The notes: generated by a model from the sequence alone, not told the origin. DNA of 64,000 nt from Balaenoptera acutorostrata (GCF_949987535.1 NC_080064.1:44101937-44165936); one strand, 5' to 3'; shown: positions 23,801 through 36,876, counted from the stretch's first letter. Numbers and translations are program-made.

Positions 23801-24695
23801 CTTAGAGGAAAACATAGGCAGAACACTCTATGACATACACCACAGCAAGATTCTTTTTGACCCAGCTCCCAGAGAAATGGAAATAAGAACACAAATAAAC
23901 AAATGGGACCTAATGAAACTGAAAAGCTTTTGCACAGCAAAGGAAACCATAAACAAGACCAAAAGACAACCCTCAGAATGGGAGAAAATATTTGCAAATG
24001 AAGCAACTGACAAAGGATTAATCTCCAAGATTTACAAGCAGCTCATGCAGCTCAATAACAAAAAAACGAACAACCCAATCCAAAAATGGGCAGAAGATCT
24101 AAATAGACATTTCTCCAAAGAAGATATACAGATGGCCTACAGACACATGAAAGAATGCTCAACATCATTAATCATTAGAGAAATGCAAATCAAAACTACA
24201 ATGAGATATCATCTCACACCGGTCAGAATGGCCATCATCAAAAAATCTAGAAACAATAAATGCTGGAGAGGGTGTGGAGGAAAGGGAACACTCTTGCACT
24301 GTTGGTGGGAATGTAAATTGATACAGCCACTATGGAGAACAGTATGGAGGTTCCTTAAAAAACTACAAATAGAACTACCATACGACCCAGCAATCCCACT
24401 ACTGGGCATATACCCTGAGAAAACCATAGGTCAAAAAGAGTCATGTACCAAAATGTTCATTGCAGCTCTATTTACAATAGCCAGGACATGGAAGCAACCT
24501 AAATGTCCATCGACAGATGAATGGATAAAGAAGATGTGGCACATATATACAATGGAATATTACTCAACCATAAAAAGAAATGAAATGGAGGTATTTGTAA
24601 TGAGGTGGATGGAGTTAGAGTCTGTCATACAGAGTGAAGTAAGTCAGAAAGAGAAAAACAAATACAGTATGCTAACACATATATATGGAATCTAA
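20877..24695 (+). CDS. L1 ORF2 protein (endonuclease and reverse transcriptase)
   Basis: 1,272 residues without interruption; human ORF2p is 1,275. ORF2p nicks target DNA at TTTT/A-like sites and copies L1 RNA there by target-primed reverse transcription. The APE-type endonuclease occupies residues 1 to about 238, with the expected active-site residues N13, E42, Y114, D144, N146, D204, D228 and H229. The reverse transcriptase (about 500-770) shows G-T-R-Q-G at 655-659 and the catalytic F-A-D-D at 699-702. A C-terminal cysteine cluster C1129-x3-C1133-x7-H1141-x4-C1146 is intact. Translation is expected to be low and to follow ORF1 on the same RNA. Nothing visible makes it non-functional. Confidence 0.94.
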   Translation: MGIGTYISIITLNVNGLNAPTKRHRLAEWIQKQDPYICCLQETHFRPRDTYRLKVRGWKKIFHANGNQKKAGVAILISDKIDFKIKTITRDKEGHYIMIKGSIQEEGITIVNIYAPNIGAPQYIRQILTAMKGEIDSNTIIVGDFNTPLSPMDRSSKMKINKETQALNDTLNNMDLIDIYTTFHPKTTEYTFFSSAHGTFSRIDHILGHKSSLGKFKKIEIVSSIFSDHNAMRLDINYRKRSVKNTNTWRLHNTLLNNEVITEEIKGEIKKYLETNDNGDTTTQNLWDTAKAVLRGKFIAIQAYLKKQATSRINNLTLHLKQLEKEEQKNPKASRRKEIIKIRSEINEKEMKETIAKINETKSWFFEKINKIDKPLARLIKRKREKTQINRIRNEKGEVTTDTAEIQKIMRDYYKQLYANKMDNLEEMDRFLEMHKLPRLNQEEIENMNRPITSTEIETVIKNLPTNKSPGPDGFTGEFYQTFREELTPILLKLFQNIAEGGTLPNSFYEATITLIPKPDKDVTKKENYRPISLMNIDAKILNKILANRIQQHIKRIIHHDQVGFIPGMQGFFNIRKSINVIHHINKLKEKNDMIISIDAEKAFDKIQHPFMIKALQKVGIEGTFLNIIKAIYDKPTANIVLNGEKLKPFPLRSGTRQGCPLSPLLFNIVLEVLATAIREDKEIKGIQIGKEEVKLSLFADDMILYIENPKDATRKLLELINEFGKVAGYKINAQKSLAFLYTNDEKSESEIKKTLPFTIATKRIKYLGINLPKETKDLYAENYKTLMKEIKDDTNRWRDIPCSWIGRINIVKMSLLPKAIYRFNAIPIKLPLAFFTELEQKISQFVWKHKRPRIAKAILRTKNGAGGIRLPDFRLYYKASVIKTVWYWHKNRNIDQWNRIESPEINPHTYGQLIFDKGGKHIQWRKDSLFNKWCWENWTRTCKSMKLEHSLTPCTKINSKWIKDLSVRADTIKLLEENIGRTLYDIHHSKILFDPAPREMEIRTQINKWDLMKLKSFCTAKETINKTKRQPSEWEKIFANEATDKGLISKIYKQLMQLNNKKTNNPIQKWAEDLNRHFSKEDIQMAYRHMKECSTSLIIREMQIKTTMRYHLTPVRMAIIKKSRNNKCWRGCGGKGTLLHCWWECKLIQPLWRTVWRFLKKLQIELPYDPAIPLLGIYPEKTIGQKESCTKMFIAALFTIARTWKQPKCPSTDEWIKKMWHIYTMEYYSTIKRNEMEVFVMRWMELESVIQSEVSQKEKNKYSMLTHIYGI

Positions 24696-25078
24696 GGGAA
24701 AAAAAAAAAAAAGGCCATGAAGAACCTAGTGGCAAGACGGGAATAAAGACACAGACCTACTAGAGAATGGACTTGAGGATATGGGGAGGGGGTGGGGTGA
24801 GATGTGACAGGGTAAGAGAGTGTCATGGACATATATACACTACCAAATGTAAAATAGATAGCTAGTGGGAAGCAGCCGCATAGCACAGGGAGATCAGCTC
24901 GGTGCTTTGTGACCACCTAGAGGGGTGGGATGGGGAGGGTGGGAGGGAGGGAGATGCAGGAGGGAAGAGAAATGGGAACATATTGTATATGTATAACAGA
25001 TTCACTTTGTTATAAAGCAGATGCTAACACACTATTGTAAGGCAATTATACTTCAATAAAGATGTTTGAAAAAAAAAA
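24696..25078 (+). promoter_or_regulatory. L1 3'UTR, polyadenylation signal and tail
   Basis: G-rich stretches at about 24780-24800 and 24918-24965 (several runs of three or more G) are the type of sequence that can form a G-quadruplex, a common L1 3'UTR property. AATAAA at 25055-25060 is followed by a short tail of about 13 A. In the host pre-mRNA this signal lies in sense orientation. Confidence 0.85.
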
Positions 25079-25090
25079 AAAAGTCAATTG
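25079..25090 (+). repeat. right target-site duplication of the intact L1
   Basis: aaaagtcaattg, identical to 18307-18318. The leading A residues merge with the poly(A) tail. Confidence 0.92.
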
Positions 25091-25259
25091 ATTATACCTG
25101 GTTGGATCTAATTCTTCCTTCATTCGTAACTTACATCCAAACTTAAATATGAGTGAAGACAAAAAGAGTAGCATACTCACCGGTCTCATTTTAGATTCAT
25201 GACCAATACCATTAAGGAAGCTCTTGGACCTACCTGGCAGTCCTTCCTGGTCCATAATA

Positions 25260-25960
25260 CATTCCTACTCCCCTAGATGACTATTTGCATGGGATCTCTT
25301 CTCAAATTTCCAGTGCTTCCTCTCCTTTCCTCAGTTTCAGCTGATGGCTTAGCCCCAATTTCCCTGAGTGAATAGAAGCAATCAGAAGATAATTTTCACA
25401 CAGTTCCATCCAGCAACTTACTAATATCTATACATTTTCTTTTCTTAGCTTCCAGGACACCATTCTTTCTTGGTTCTTCTCCTGCAGTCTTCTGACTTCC
25501 CCTTCCCATCATATTCTACATCTCAGTAAATGGCAGTTCCTGTCTTCAACTTGCCCAGGCCATGAAATTCAGAATCATCTCATATTTTTTTTTCACATTC
25601 CACATCCAACCTAAGGGCAAATATTGTCCTTTTTCCCTTCAAAATATATCTAGAGTTTGAAACTTCTCACAATCTTTTGAACTGTTAACATCTTCGTTCA
25701 AGTTATCACTGTCTTTTGCCTGGATTATTTTTATTATGCTTATCTGATATCCTTTCTTCTATTCTTGTTCCCTTTCCATCTATTCTTTACAGAGAAAGTC
25801 AGAGAGATCCGTTAAAATAGGTCAAAAGCCTTCTAAAAGTTAAGGCAAAGGTCCTTGTGGTGACCTACCAGACCCTATGAAATCTAGCTGCGTGCTATCA
25901 CTTTGACCTCATCTCCTACCATTCTTGCTTATTTTGCTTCAGCCATACTAGATGTGATGT
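25260..25960 (+). mobile_element. L2 fragment
   Basis: Old L2 body: 'tctgacttccccttcccatcat', 'caaatattgtcc', 'tcaaaagccttctaaaagttaaggcaaaggtcc' and 'ctttgacctcatctcctaccattcttgc' are in L2 order. A short antisense L2-like piece follows at about 25985-26140 ('aggcatttgggatataacaagaac'). Confidence 0.6.
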
Positions 25961-26391
25961 ATATATGCGTGCATGTTTTACTCTACAGGTATTCATTTAG
26001 TCCCCAGGATGTTCCAGGCATTTGGGATATAACAAGAACAAAACAAGTGAGCATCCCTACCCTATTGGAGCTTACCTTAGAGGGAGGAGATAGTTAAATA
26101 AATACAGAAAATGTTAGGTGGTGACAAAGCAGGGATAAACATTCAAATATTTGTTTAATATTGTATATAAAGGGTATATGAAACTTTTTAGTCTGCTTCT
26201 TTGTAAGAGTTTACAGGCTAATCAGAGAGTAGAATATACACAATGGGGCTTTCATTATACATTTTCTTATTATTTAAATGAATGAGATCTTTTAATTTTG
26301 ATATTCTTTTTATTTATGCTAATTTTATTACTATAAATTAAATCCTGCCGTTGATGAATTCTCTCTTCCACTTCAATCTGCTTTTGCCCAG

Positions 26392-26496
26392 GACTTTAGA
26401 AATTACCAGTATACATTGCCAGTAGTTCAAGGTTTGGTGGTTGATATGGAAGTTCGGAAAACCAGCATCAAAATTCCCAGCAACAGATACAATGAG
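26392..26496 (+). CDS. ZFYVE9: ZFYVE9 (SARA) coding exon
   Basis: 105 bp, exactly 35 codons, phase 0 at both ends, so skipping it would keep the frame. Acceptor cttttgcccag, donor gtaaga. It begins D-F-R-N-Y-Q-Y-T-L-P and ends S-N-R-Y-N-E, continuing directly from the L-L-A of the previous exon and into M-M-K-A of the next. The run G-L-V-V-D-M-E-V-R-K belongs to the C-terminal core shared by SARA and endofin. No disruption. Confidence 0.88.
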
Positions 26497-28189
26497 GTAA
26501 GATTTCCCATGAATTTTTCATAATTGAATATCATAAATGAAGATGAGACATACATGATTACATGTAAATTTTTAGTTAATCGGCAGTGAAATCAGTTCAT
26601 AATATTATATGAGTTAGATCAGTGATAGGGAATTCCATAACAGAAAGGTAAAATGTTAAATTTGTGATTTATTTAGTCTTTGCTTGTGTCATTTGTTGTG
26701 TTTTGACCTTTTGATGCCGACAATCAGTGACAGATTTGCTTTTTGATTGAAGTATAAAATTAACTTTATAATATTTATTAGTGGTGGGATCTTTTATTTT
26801 TCCCTCTTTCTATAAGTATGTATTACTTTTAACTATACTTAATGTTCAATCATAGCTCACCTATAAGTCCCAAAATTATTTTTAAATAAGGTTTTGAAAG
26901 CAAATGATTGCATCTTGAATTAAGCTGTATTTTGTAACTAAAATGAAATTGTGCATACTACACATACATTAACAGGATTATGTAATAACTGTTCTTGCCT
27001 ATTTGCCATGTGAAGTAGTACTTGAATTTAAAAATTTCTTAAAATGGGTTCTAAAGTGTTGGATAGTAATCATTGTGATTTAAAATAGAAAATTTAAAAC
27101 TTAGTTTGATATAATGTTAAAATTTGTTGTTTTATTAGACAGGGTGATAACTCCACAGTTACTTCTTCCACCATATCTTGGTAAAAAATAACTTCTTCCC
27201 TCCTTCTCTTTCTTCCTTTTCTTCCTTTCTTTTTTCCTTTCTCATTCAGCCATTTATTCACTTACTCATTTGTACATTCAATAAACATTTTATACTTGAT
27301 ATACACTTAAAATCACAGAAATGTCTTACTGGACTTTTAAGCTCAGGGCTCAGTATTATTATGTGGGAATGACCTATTTGAAGAAAACATTTACCCTGTG
27401 GCTTTCTGTCTGATGGCTTTTTTCAGGACACTAGAAAATAGTAGTTAGAATGTGTGCTTAATTTTTTCTGGGATACAATTAGCTATTAGATAGTCCTACC
27501 TTGGAACCATGCTAAACTAGAGTCAAATCTTTAAAGAGAACTATTTTTATGTAATTTATGCCCTAAATAGTTTTTAAAGGAGGCTATGCTTTGAAAACTT
27601 GTTTTATTTCCCATATTTGAAGTGTTATTATCTATTTCACAAACGTCTATTAAATATATTCCGTGATATGATACAAAGATGAATCAGACATTATGCTTGC
27701 CTTCTGGGAGCTTATTGTCCAGAAGTGAGATGATCAGATGTCAACTCCAAGTGGATAACGTACATTGCTATCCTTGGTGTTTGCAAGATGGTACTTTGTG
27801 TTTGGTAATTAGATCTGTTTATACAAGTATATTTGTAAAAGCTATGAGGCCCCCATAATTATTTCAGTACTTGACTGAGGACATTCATGACAACAGCTGC
27901 CATTCATATTATCTGTCTTTATCTGAATTCTGCCTCCTAAGTTTATGGTTGTGCAGGTTCAGAAATCTTTGTTCAAAAACAGTAACTGTATTTCTTGTCA
28001 TTTATTACATTTAATTTTCAATAAAGTTTACCAATTATATATCACTTATTTTTCTTACTTGATTTAGCAGACTGACTTCCCTTCTAATTCAATTTTTGTT
28101 TTAACTCAGTGTAATTTTATTTCTCATGATCTTGGACAGTTGAATTGTCTTGTGTCTAATAGTTGAAAAAGTAATTTCTTATACATTAT

Positions 28190-28620
28190 TTCATTTAATC
28201 ACCACAATATTCCACTTTTCCTCTCATTCATTTTTCTTTATTTGTACCTTTAGTTTTTCTTATCACTCCCTGAACTATGTTTTCTTTTGTTTATAGCCTT
28301 TGCACAAGCTATTTTCTTATTGTTGCATACTTCCCCTACTCTTCATTTGCATAACCCATACTCAATTTTCAGGTTTCAGTTTAAATGGTATTTTCTCAGA
28401 TAGGCTTTCATTTTTTCACATATTTATTTGATAGGCTTTCATTTAATAACACACATTCTATGTGTAATACTCACTACATTTGTAATTCCTTATTCAGTGT
28501 CTATTTTCTCTACTAGACTTTTAGTTCCATGAGGGACTGTGTCTGTCTTGTTTACCACTGTATCATTAGCAGTCTATCTAGTATAGAGTAATTGCACAAG
28601 AAATATATATATTGAATGAA
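28190..28620 (+). mobile_element. L2 fragment
   Basis: Shows 'agcctttgcacaagctattttc', 'ggtttcagtttaaatggtattttctcag', 'agttccatgagggactgtgtctgtc' and 'gtatcattagcagtc', the ordered 3' landmarks of L2. Confidence 0.65.
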
Positions 28621-29289
28621 GACATGAAACAAATAAAATATAAACAATATAAAATATAAAACAAAATATAGATATATAAATAATATAAAAATAACTAAAA
28701 GATAAAGTAATGTGGAAATAAGTGCTGAAACTTATTGGAAGTTTATTAAAGATTCAAAGAAGGGAGGGCTCTGATAAATGAAGCAGTCAGGAATTTGCTT
28801 TATTTCTAAATGAGCCTGAATCCCTAACAGCCAGAGCAGCACATTCCACGTAGATGTTTATAAACATTCATGTAAATGTAAATGAAAGAAAGATTTGAAA
28901 TGGACAGTGAAGGATGTGTAGGCACTATAAAGTAAAGGGTGGAAAATAAGTGAAAAGAGGGATAGATACCAGCCTAAACAAAAGGCAGGAAAGCACCAGG
29001 AATGGGCATGTCTTGTAGGGAGGATGGGAGATATCAACCTTCCTAGTGAAGAAGAGGCTAAAGGCGACTGGGAAATGAAGTTGTACAAAGAGACTGCTGG
29101 ATATTCAGAGGCTTTCAGAAACCACACAAAGGAGTCTAGACTCTAATATGATAATTTATAGAGATTTTACACGTTCTAAAGCAGAAAAGTGAATTAACCA
29201 AAGTAGAATTTTAGAAAACTGAGTTTTGGCAGCTATATGTAAAATGTGGAGAGAGGGGACCTCTAAGTGTCAACTGAAAAAAAAAAGAA

Positions 29290-29770
29290 AAGCACAGCGT
29301 AAAAGTTGAGAATTATGTTTTATACAGTGGCCTTATTGAGGACTATAGCCCAGGATACAGCCTCTCAGATAGCTCTGAGGAGCTGTTCCAAAGAGGTAAG
29401 GGAGGAGCCAGGATTTATAGGAGTTTTTGCTGGGAAAAAACAAAACAGAACAAAACATGTAGTTGAACATCAAAAGAGTACTGCTAATCATAAAAAAACC
29501 AGACATCTCAAGTTAATGATTTTAGTGCTTTTCTATGTATGGGAAAATGCAAGAGTCAGGGCTCACTGAAATTATTCCTTAGACAGGCATCTTAACTCTC
29601 TAGGGTCAGTATCCTGTTTTTCTCCATCCTGATTTACCCTAAGGGTGCACTGTTGGTGGCAGGTGCAGTGGCTGATGACTTGGTGATAGGCAACATTTGT
29701 TGTTTACCAGAATGGCAGGCAACATTCTTTGTTTACTGAAATGGCAGGCAACATTTTTTTTCCATATAAG
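29290..29770 (-). mobile_element. LTR-like repeat, family not named
   Basis: Opens with 'attgaggactatagcccaggatacagcctctcagatagctctgag'-type sequence that also starts the block at 49675-50045, so the two are copies of one dispersed family. Features resemble an old LTR read in antisense (a 'gaatttat' tail region and G-rich middle). It includes a 27-bp-spaced repeat of 'atggcaggcaacatt' at about 29710-29755. No viral gene present. Confidence 0.4.
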
Positions 29771-29944
29771 GAAAGACTTTAAGCTTAGAAAGCTAGAAGA
29801 AGATAATATTTCTGAAGTAGTAATTTTAATAAATGAAGTAGTCATTGTATATAAATTTTCTAATCTCCTTCATCAAGGCCATGCAAGATCTCTGTTGGTC
29901 TAGGTAACGCTACTCATGTTCTTATGATGAGATTATTTTGATCA

Positions 29945-30155
29945 TTGTGTTAACTAACATCTATTGAGGGTATATTATATATCAGGTACTATTCTAAGCA
30001 TATATGTATCTTCACACTATCTCTGTGAAATGAGTAGGGTAATTACCTTTTTACAGATGAGGAAATTAAGGCACAGAGCGAGCAAGTGTTGGAGCTAGAA
30101 TCAAACCCAGACACTCTAATTCCAGTGTCCCTACTCTTAAACACTATACTAAACC
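29945..30155 (+). mobile_element. MIR SINE
   Basis: 'caggtactattctaagca', 'tttttacagatgaggaaattaaggcacagag' and 'ggagctagaatcaaacccag' are clear MIR landmarks in order. Confidence 0.75.
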
Positions 30156-30169
30156 GATTTTCATAGACA

Positions 30170-30525
30170 TCAGTTTAATGATTACATCTGATTGTAGGGC
30201 TGATTATAGGGTCTTTACAGAGGTAAAGCCCTAATCTAGTATGACTTATAAGAAGGGGAAATTTGGACATAGATATGCGTAAAGAGAAGGTGATATGAAG
30301 AGGCATAGGGAAAAGATGGAAGTCAAGTCAAGTCCTTGACTCTGCAAGTCAAGGAGAGAGGTCTGGAACAAATCTTTCCTTTTACAGCCCTCAAATGGAA
30401 CCAGCTCTGCTGACATCTTAATTTTGGATTTCTAGCCTCCAGAATTGTGAGACAATAAATTTCTATTGTTTAAGCCACCAGTTTGCAGTACTTTCTTATA
30501 GCAGCACTAGCACACTAACCTAGCA
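30170..30525 (+). mobile_element. MLT1-type LTR (MaLR)
   Basis: 'tgacttataagaagggg', 'ctagcctccagaattgtgagacaataaatttctattg' and 'agcactagcacactaac' match the 3' half of MLT1 in sense orientation. Solo LTR remnant without coding sequence. Confidence 0.75.
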
Positions 30526-33500
30526 GTCCACTGTAAATAGCTAAACATCAAGACAAAATATGTGGGGGGAAAATACAAAGGACAATGGTGCAGAGAAGGT
30601 GAGCCCTATGATTACCCTACTTTACTGTCTGGAGTTTCCAGGCCATAGTGCAGTTAGGGGGGAACCTAAACTGAGCCTAGAGGTCTCCCTGCATTGAAGA
30701 CAGTGTAGGGAGGGCATGATGGCTAGAATTTGCAAGACAGATTATGGAAATAAAAGAACTCTGGAGATCTGCAGGAGGTTCCTATTGTGTCTTCACATTA
30801 CTAATGAGTGCATGTATGTGAGAAAAACACTGGAAAGGAGCAGGGAGAACATTTCTCAAAGGTCCAGGAATAATTTGTATTCTTACGAGCTAGAGTAAGA
30901 AAGGGACAAATAATTCCTGAGGATCGAAGTTATCCATAAATTTAGGCTGCTCTGATCCTACCTAACAAGCTTAAAATAAAGCTTCAACAAGATCAAGGCA
31001 CATATATGTTAAGGAGAGACACAGAAAATATAAAAAAGACCCAAATCAAGCTTCAAGAAACAAAAATGACAATGAGATGAAAAATACACTGGATGAGATT
31101 AATGGCAGATCAGACACTGCTGAAAAAATTTAATAAACTTAAAACAGCAATAGAACTATCCAAAACGAAACACAAAGAGAAAAGGCTGAAAAATTAAATG
31201 AGTGGCACATGATTGAGATGTGGGAAGTGTTGGATGGCCGAACTCTGTAATTGAAGTCCCCAAAGGAGAGAAGTGGGTTGACAGAAAAGATATTTGAAGA
31301 ATCAGTGATAAAAAATGTTATAAATTTAATGAGAAGTATAATCACATAGATTCAAAAAGCTCAATGAACTCCAGTTGCAGGAAACAGGATGAAAACTACA
31401 TTAAGGGACATTATAATCATCAAAATCAAATTGCTTAACACCAGAGGTAAAGAGAAGAATCTTAAAAGCAGCTAGAGAAAAAAAATCCACATTATATACT
31501 GAGGAATGAGTATAAGAATGACAGCAGACTTCTCATCAAAACAGTTCAATCCACAAGACAGTGTACAAAATCTTTAAAGTATACTGAAAAAGATAACCTG
31601 TTAACCTATATTTTATACCCAGTAAAAATATGTTTCAAAAATGAAAAGCAAAATGCTTTTTCAGAAATATAAGAGCTAAAAGAATGTATTACCAGCCACC
31701 TATTCCACAAGAAATGTTAAAGGAAGTCCTTCATGGAGAATACCAAATAATGGAAATCTGGAACCACACAAAGTAATCAAGAGCAGCAGAAATGGTTAAA
31801 TATATAGGTAAATATAAAAACTCTTTAAAAGATAATTGTTTAAAGCAAAACTAACAACAATGTTTTGTGGAGTTTATAACTTACATAGAAACAAAGGGTA
31901 TTTCCAGGAAAGGGGAAATAGAAGTATACAGATGGAAAGTTTCTATATGCCATGGGATGTGGCATAATATTACTTGAAAGTAGATTGATAAGTAAAGATG
32001 TAGAATAAAAATCTAAAAGCAACCACTAGAAAAATTTAAATGGAGAGGTATAGCTAATAAGCCAACAAAAATAAACTGGAATTATATAAAGAAGGCTGAA
32101 AAAGAAGAAAAGGAGAACAAAGAGGAGATATAACAAATAGGAAATAAATGGCAAGATGCTAGATTTAAATCCAGCCATATCAATAATCACATTAATTATA
32201 AATGACCTAAGCACCCTCAATTAAAAAGGAGAAATTGTTAGATTGATAAACAAGAAAGATTCAGCTATATGCTGTGAATAAGAAAACCACTTGAAATATG
32301 AGGATACAGATAGTTTAAAAGTAAATGGATGGGAAAAGATATACTACAGTAACACTAATCAAAAGAAAGCTTGAGTGGATAGAGTAATATCAAAGTGTAT
32401 TTCAGAATAAACAATATTACCAGGGATAAGGAGGCACATTTCATAGCTATAAAGGGATCAATTCATCAGAAGGGTATAACAATCCTAAACATTTGTGCAT
32501 CTAATAACAGTGCTTCAAAATGCATGAAGCAAGAACTGTTAGAACTATAAGGACAAATATAGATAAATAGAACTACAAGGATGAATCCACAAGTATATTA
32601 TGAGATTTCAATAACCCCCTGTATCACTAATTGATAGAAGAAGTAGACAGAAAATCATCAAGGATATAGAAAACTTGAATAAAATACACACTTCTCAATA
32701 ACCCATGGGTCAAAGAAGAAACCTAAAGAAAAATTAGAAAAGATTTTGAGCTGACTGAAAATGAAAACATGGCGTATCAGAATTTGTGGGATGCAGCTAA
32801 AGCAGTGATTAGAAAGAAATTGATAGCATTAAACTACTATATTAGAGAACAAAGACATCTCAAATCATTGACCTACTCTTCTACCTTAGGAGATTAGAAA
32901 AAGAAGAGCAAATGAAACACAAAGCAAACAGAAGAAAGGAAATAATAAAGACCAGCAATTCACAAAATAGAAGGCAGAGAAACAATTTAAAAAATGAAAC
33001 TAAAAGTTCTTGAGATCAATAAAATCAAATTTCTAATCAGATTGATTAAATAGTGAAAACACACAGGGTACAAGAAAGGTGACAGAGTAGGAGGACATGG
33101 AGCTCACTGCCCATCCCCCCCCAACAAACACATCACCAATGCATTAACATGTGGAGCAATTCTCACTGAAAACTAACTGGAAACTGGCCTAAAGATTCTT
33201 GTACAACCAAGGCTCTAAGACAGATCCACAAAATCGGGTAAGAAGGGAAGAGAAGCGATCAGGTCAACCTGTGTCCCTAGAAGGAGACACAGAAAAGGTG
33301 GGGGATTACATAGGCTCAGAGATCCTCCCTGGGGAGAGAGCTGTTCAAGCCACATATTGGGCACCCTAGCCTTGAGTTCTGACACTGAGAAGGTGAGCAC
33401 CTTAGCTGGTTTGAAAACCAGTGGGACTAACAGGAGGGCTGTAAGACTCTGATTATGAAGTGCATGCACACACTTGCTACTCCTGAAAAAAGGTGGAGGA

Positions 33501-35444
33501 AGAATATTAAAGCTGCATAGAACTCTGGCTGGTTTCCCACAACCACTGCAGTGTGCACCCTGGCCTGAGCTGAGTGCCCTTTCCATCCCCAGTTGCTCCA
33601 TGACACAGTTCCACACTAGGGCAAGGGCTGCTGCAGCCAAGGAGAGTGCATGGTTGTGAGGGACAGAGCCAACGTGGACCCAGAAAGGCATCTGAATGGG
33701 GTGGGGACAGCCATTGCTGGTGTTTATGGAGACAGTGCATCTGAAGCACTCTAGGACTCTGACTGGGACCAGGACTACCATAGCCCACATTGCAACCCAT
33801 GCTGAGCACCCACTCCAGCCCTTCTTGCTCTAGTACTACTCCCCTCTGGAGCAAGGGAACTGGTGCTGGGAGTGGGAGATCACACACTTAGAGGGAACTG
33901 AGACAGCTTGGACCTGACCCTCAGGGATTCTGCTCCAGCAACCTGGGACCTCACTGCACCCCAAATAGGGTGTTGATGGCCACCGAGCAGAGGAGAAGCC
34001 CCAGCTCACACCTGGCTCTCTTCCTAGCCACTCCACCTCCAACCCCACTTTGTACCAGCGCGATAGCTGCCAGCACACCCTGGGGGAAGAGATGGTTTGT
34101 GCTTGTGTCAGATCCAGCACTCCCACTGAAGCCACTTGGCACATGCACTGTATAAGGACACTCACACAAGGACAGCCCTTCAAGACCAGAATAGATAACT
34201 GTGCCACCTAATTTCATAGAGACAGAGAAAGTTAAGCAAAATGAGAAGACAGAGGAATTTGTTTCAGTTGAAAGAATGAGAGAAAACTCCTGAAAAACAA
34301 CTAATGAAACAAATAAATAATTTACCAGATCAAGAGTTCAAAGCATTAGTAATAAGAATGCTAAATGAATTAGAGAAAATAATAGATGAACACAGTAAGA
34401 ATTTTAACAAGGAACTAGAAAATATTTAAAAGAACCAGTCAGAACTGAAGAATACTATAACTGAAATGAAAAACACACTAGAAGGAATTAACAGCAGAGT
34501 AGGTGATGTAGAAGAATGCATAAGTGATTTGGAATATAGAATAATGGAAATCCCCCAACCAGAACAGTAAAAGAAAAACAAAATTTTAAAGAGAACAGTT
34601 TTAGGGACCTCTAGGACAATATCAAGCTTACCAACATTCACATTATAGGAGAATAGAAAGGGGTCAAAAATGTATTTGATAAAATTATGGCTGAAAACTT
34701 CCTGAACCTGAAGAAGGAAACATATCCAGGCACAAGAAGCACAGAGGGTCCCAAACAAGATGAGCCCAAGCAGACCCACACCAAGACATAATTAAAATGG
34801 CAAAAGTTAAAGAGAGGATTCTAAAGGCCTTTAGAATTCTGATTTTTCTGCAGATACTTTGCAGGCCAGAAGGGAATGGTACTATATATTTAAAGTGCTG
34901 AAAGGGAAAAACCTGCAACCAAGGATACTCTACAAGCAAGATTATCATTTAGACTTGACAGACAGAAAAACAACTCAGACAAGCAAAAACAATGAGTCCA
35001 TCAATACTAAACCTACCTACAAGAAATGTTAAAAGGTCTTTTCTAAGTGGAAGAGACAAGGCTACAACGAGAAGTAAAAAATCTGTAGGAAGGGAAAAAT
35101 CCACTATTAAAGGCAAATATATAGTAAAGGCTGAGGATCAACCACTTAAATATACAAGTACAAAGATTAAAAGACAAAAAATTATAAAAACAACTATAAA
35201 ATAAACAGTGAAGGGATTAACATGAAGCTGTAAAATATGACATCAGAAACACAAAATGTAGATTTTTTAGAATGTGTTTGCACTTAAAGGACTACCTGTT
35301 TAAAACAAGTAGACATAGTTAAAGATCAACACGTGTGAACCCTATGGGAATCACAAGTCAAAAACCTACAATAGATATACAAAAACTAGAGAGAAAGGAA
35401 CACAAGCATACCACTAAAGAAAAACCATTAAAACACAAGGGAAG

Positions 35445-35738
35445 GGGGCTTCCCTGGTGGCGCAGTGGTTGAGAATCTGTCTGCCAATGCAGGGGACACG
35501 GGTTCGAGCCCTGGTCTGGGAGGATCCCACATGCCGCGGAGCAACTAGGCCCATGAGCCACAATTGCTGAGCCTGCGCGTCTGGAGCCTGTGCTCCACAA
35601 CAAGAGAGGTCGCGATAGTGAGAGGCCCACGCACCGCGATGAAGAGTGGCCCCCACTTGCCGCAACTAGAGAAAGCCCTCACACAGAAACGAAGACCCAA
35701 CACAGCCATAAGTAAATAAATAAAATTTAAAAAAAAAC
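35445..35738 (+). mobile_element. CHR SINE
   Basis: Sense copy beginning ggggcttccctggtggcgca with B-box GGTTCGAGCCC, body 'gcgatagtgagaggcccacg', AAATAAATAAA tail then TTT and an A run. Duplication acacaagggaag at 35433-35444 and 35739-35750. Confidence 0.92.
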
Positions 35739-36008
35739 ACACAAGGGAAGAAACTAAAAGAAGATGAAAAGAACTGAGAAGACCTACAAACGCAATGAGA
35801 AAACAATTAACAAAATGGTAATAAGTACATATCTATCAGTAATCACTTTAAATGTCAATGGATTAAATGCTCCAATCAAAAGACATAGAGTGGCTGATTG
35901 GATTAAAAAAAACAAGACCTTTCTATGTGCTGCTTACAAGAGACCCATGTCAGAGCTAAAGACACACAGACTGAAAGTAAGGGAATGGAAAAAGATGTTT
36001 CATACAAA

Positions 36009-36384
36009 AAGATGTTCAACATTAGAGAAATGCACATCAAAACTACAATGAGGTATCACCTCACACTGGTCAGAATGGCCACCATTAAAAAGTCTACAAA
36101 CAACAAATGCTGGAGAGGGTGTAGAGAAAAGGGAACCCTCCTACACTGTTGGTGGGAATGTAAATTGGTGCAGCCACTATGGAAAACAGTATGGAGGTTC
36201 CTTAAAAAACTAAAAATAGAGTTGCCATATGATCCAGCAGTCCCATTCCTGGGCATATATCCAGAGAAAACTAATCTGAAAAGATACATGCACTCCAGTG
36301 TTCACAGCAGCACTATTTACAATAGTCAAGACGTGGAAGCAACCTAAATGTCCATCGACAGATGAATGGATAAAGAAGATATGC

Positions 36385-36416
<32 letters not shown>

Positions 36417-36876
36417 ATGGAATATTACTCAGTCATAAAGAAGAATGTAATAATGCCATTTGCAGCAACATAGATGGACCTAGAGATTATCATGCTAAGT
36501 TGAAGTAAGTCAGAAAGAGAAAGACACATATCATATGATATCACTTATATGTGGAATCTAAAATATGATACAAATGAACTTATTTTCAAAACAGAAACAG
36601 ACTCACAGACATAGAAAACAAACTTAGGTTACCAAAGGGGAAAGGTGGGGGAGGGATAAATTAGGAGTTTGGGATTAGCAGATACAAATTACTGTATATG
36701 GAATAGATAAATGAGGTCCTACCATATAGCACAGGGAACTATATTCAATATCCTGTAGTAAATCACAACGGAAAAGAATATGAAAAAGAATATGTATAAG
36801 TATAACTGAATCACTTTGCTGAATACCAGAAACTAACACAACATTGTAAATCAACTATACTTCAATTTAAAAAAAA
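36009..36876 (+). mobile_element. 5'-truncated L1 3' end inside another L1
   Basis: Contains the ORF2 C-terminus, broken by a shift near 36290, and a 3'UTR with a (CA)n patch at 36387-36418. Imperfect duplication aagatgtttcatacaaa (35992-36008) and aaggtatttcatacaaa (36877-36893). Sequence of the host ORF2 before 36008 continues after 36893. Confidence 0.8.

Larger units (their letters stand above)
18319..25078 (+). mobile_element. full-length, apparently intact L1 retrotransposon
   Basis: About 6.76 kb: a 1.6-kb 5'UTR (GC- and CpG-rich in its first 750 bp), ORF1 (19925-20818), a 58-bp spacer, ORF2 (20877-24695), a 3'UTR with G-rich stretches and an AATAAA at 25055-25060, and a poly(A) tail. 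It is bounded by a perfect 12-bp duplication. Both frames are uninterrupted and all catalytic motifs I can check are present. It lies in an intron in the same orientation as the host gene. Perfect duplication, retained CpGs and open frames argue for a recent insertion, possibly still polymorphic. Activity cannot be judged from sequence alone. Confidence 0.93.
11568..26391 (+). other. ZFYVE9: intron, 14.8 kb, holding the intact L1
   Basis: Phase-0 GT-AG intron. From left to right: a MIR fragment (about 11735-11845), about 850 bp with no recognised feature (11850-12695), an antisense old L1 5' region with nested insertions (12700-16465), a second antisense old L1 (16900-18306), the full-length sense L1 (18319-25078) and L2 pieces (25260-26140). 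26141-26391 shows only the acceptor tract. Confidence 0.75.

Noticed and set aside
33215..33790. 191-codon antisense open frame
   Set aside because: It lies wholly in the GC-richer 5'UTR of the nested L1 at 33066-41000, has no recognisable domain, and overlaps other antisense frames there.
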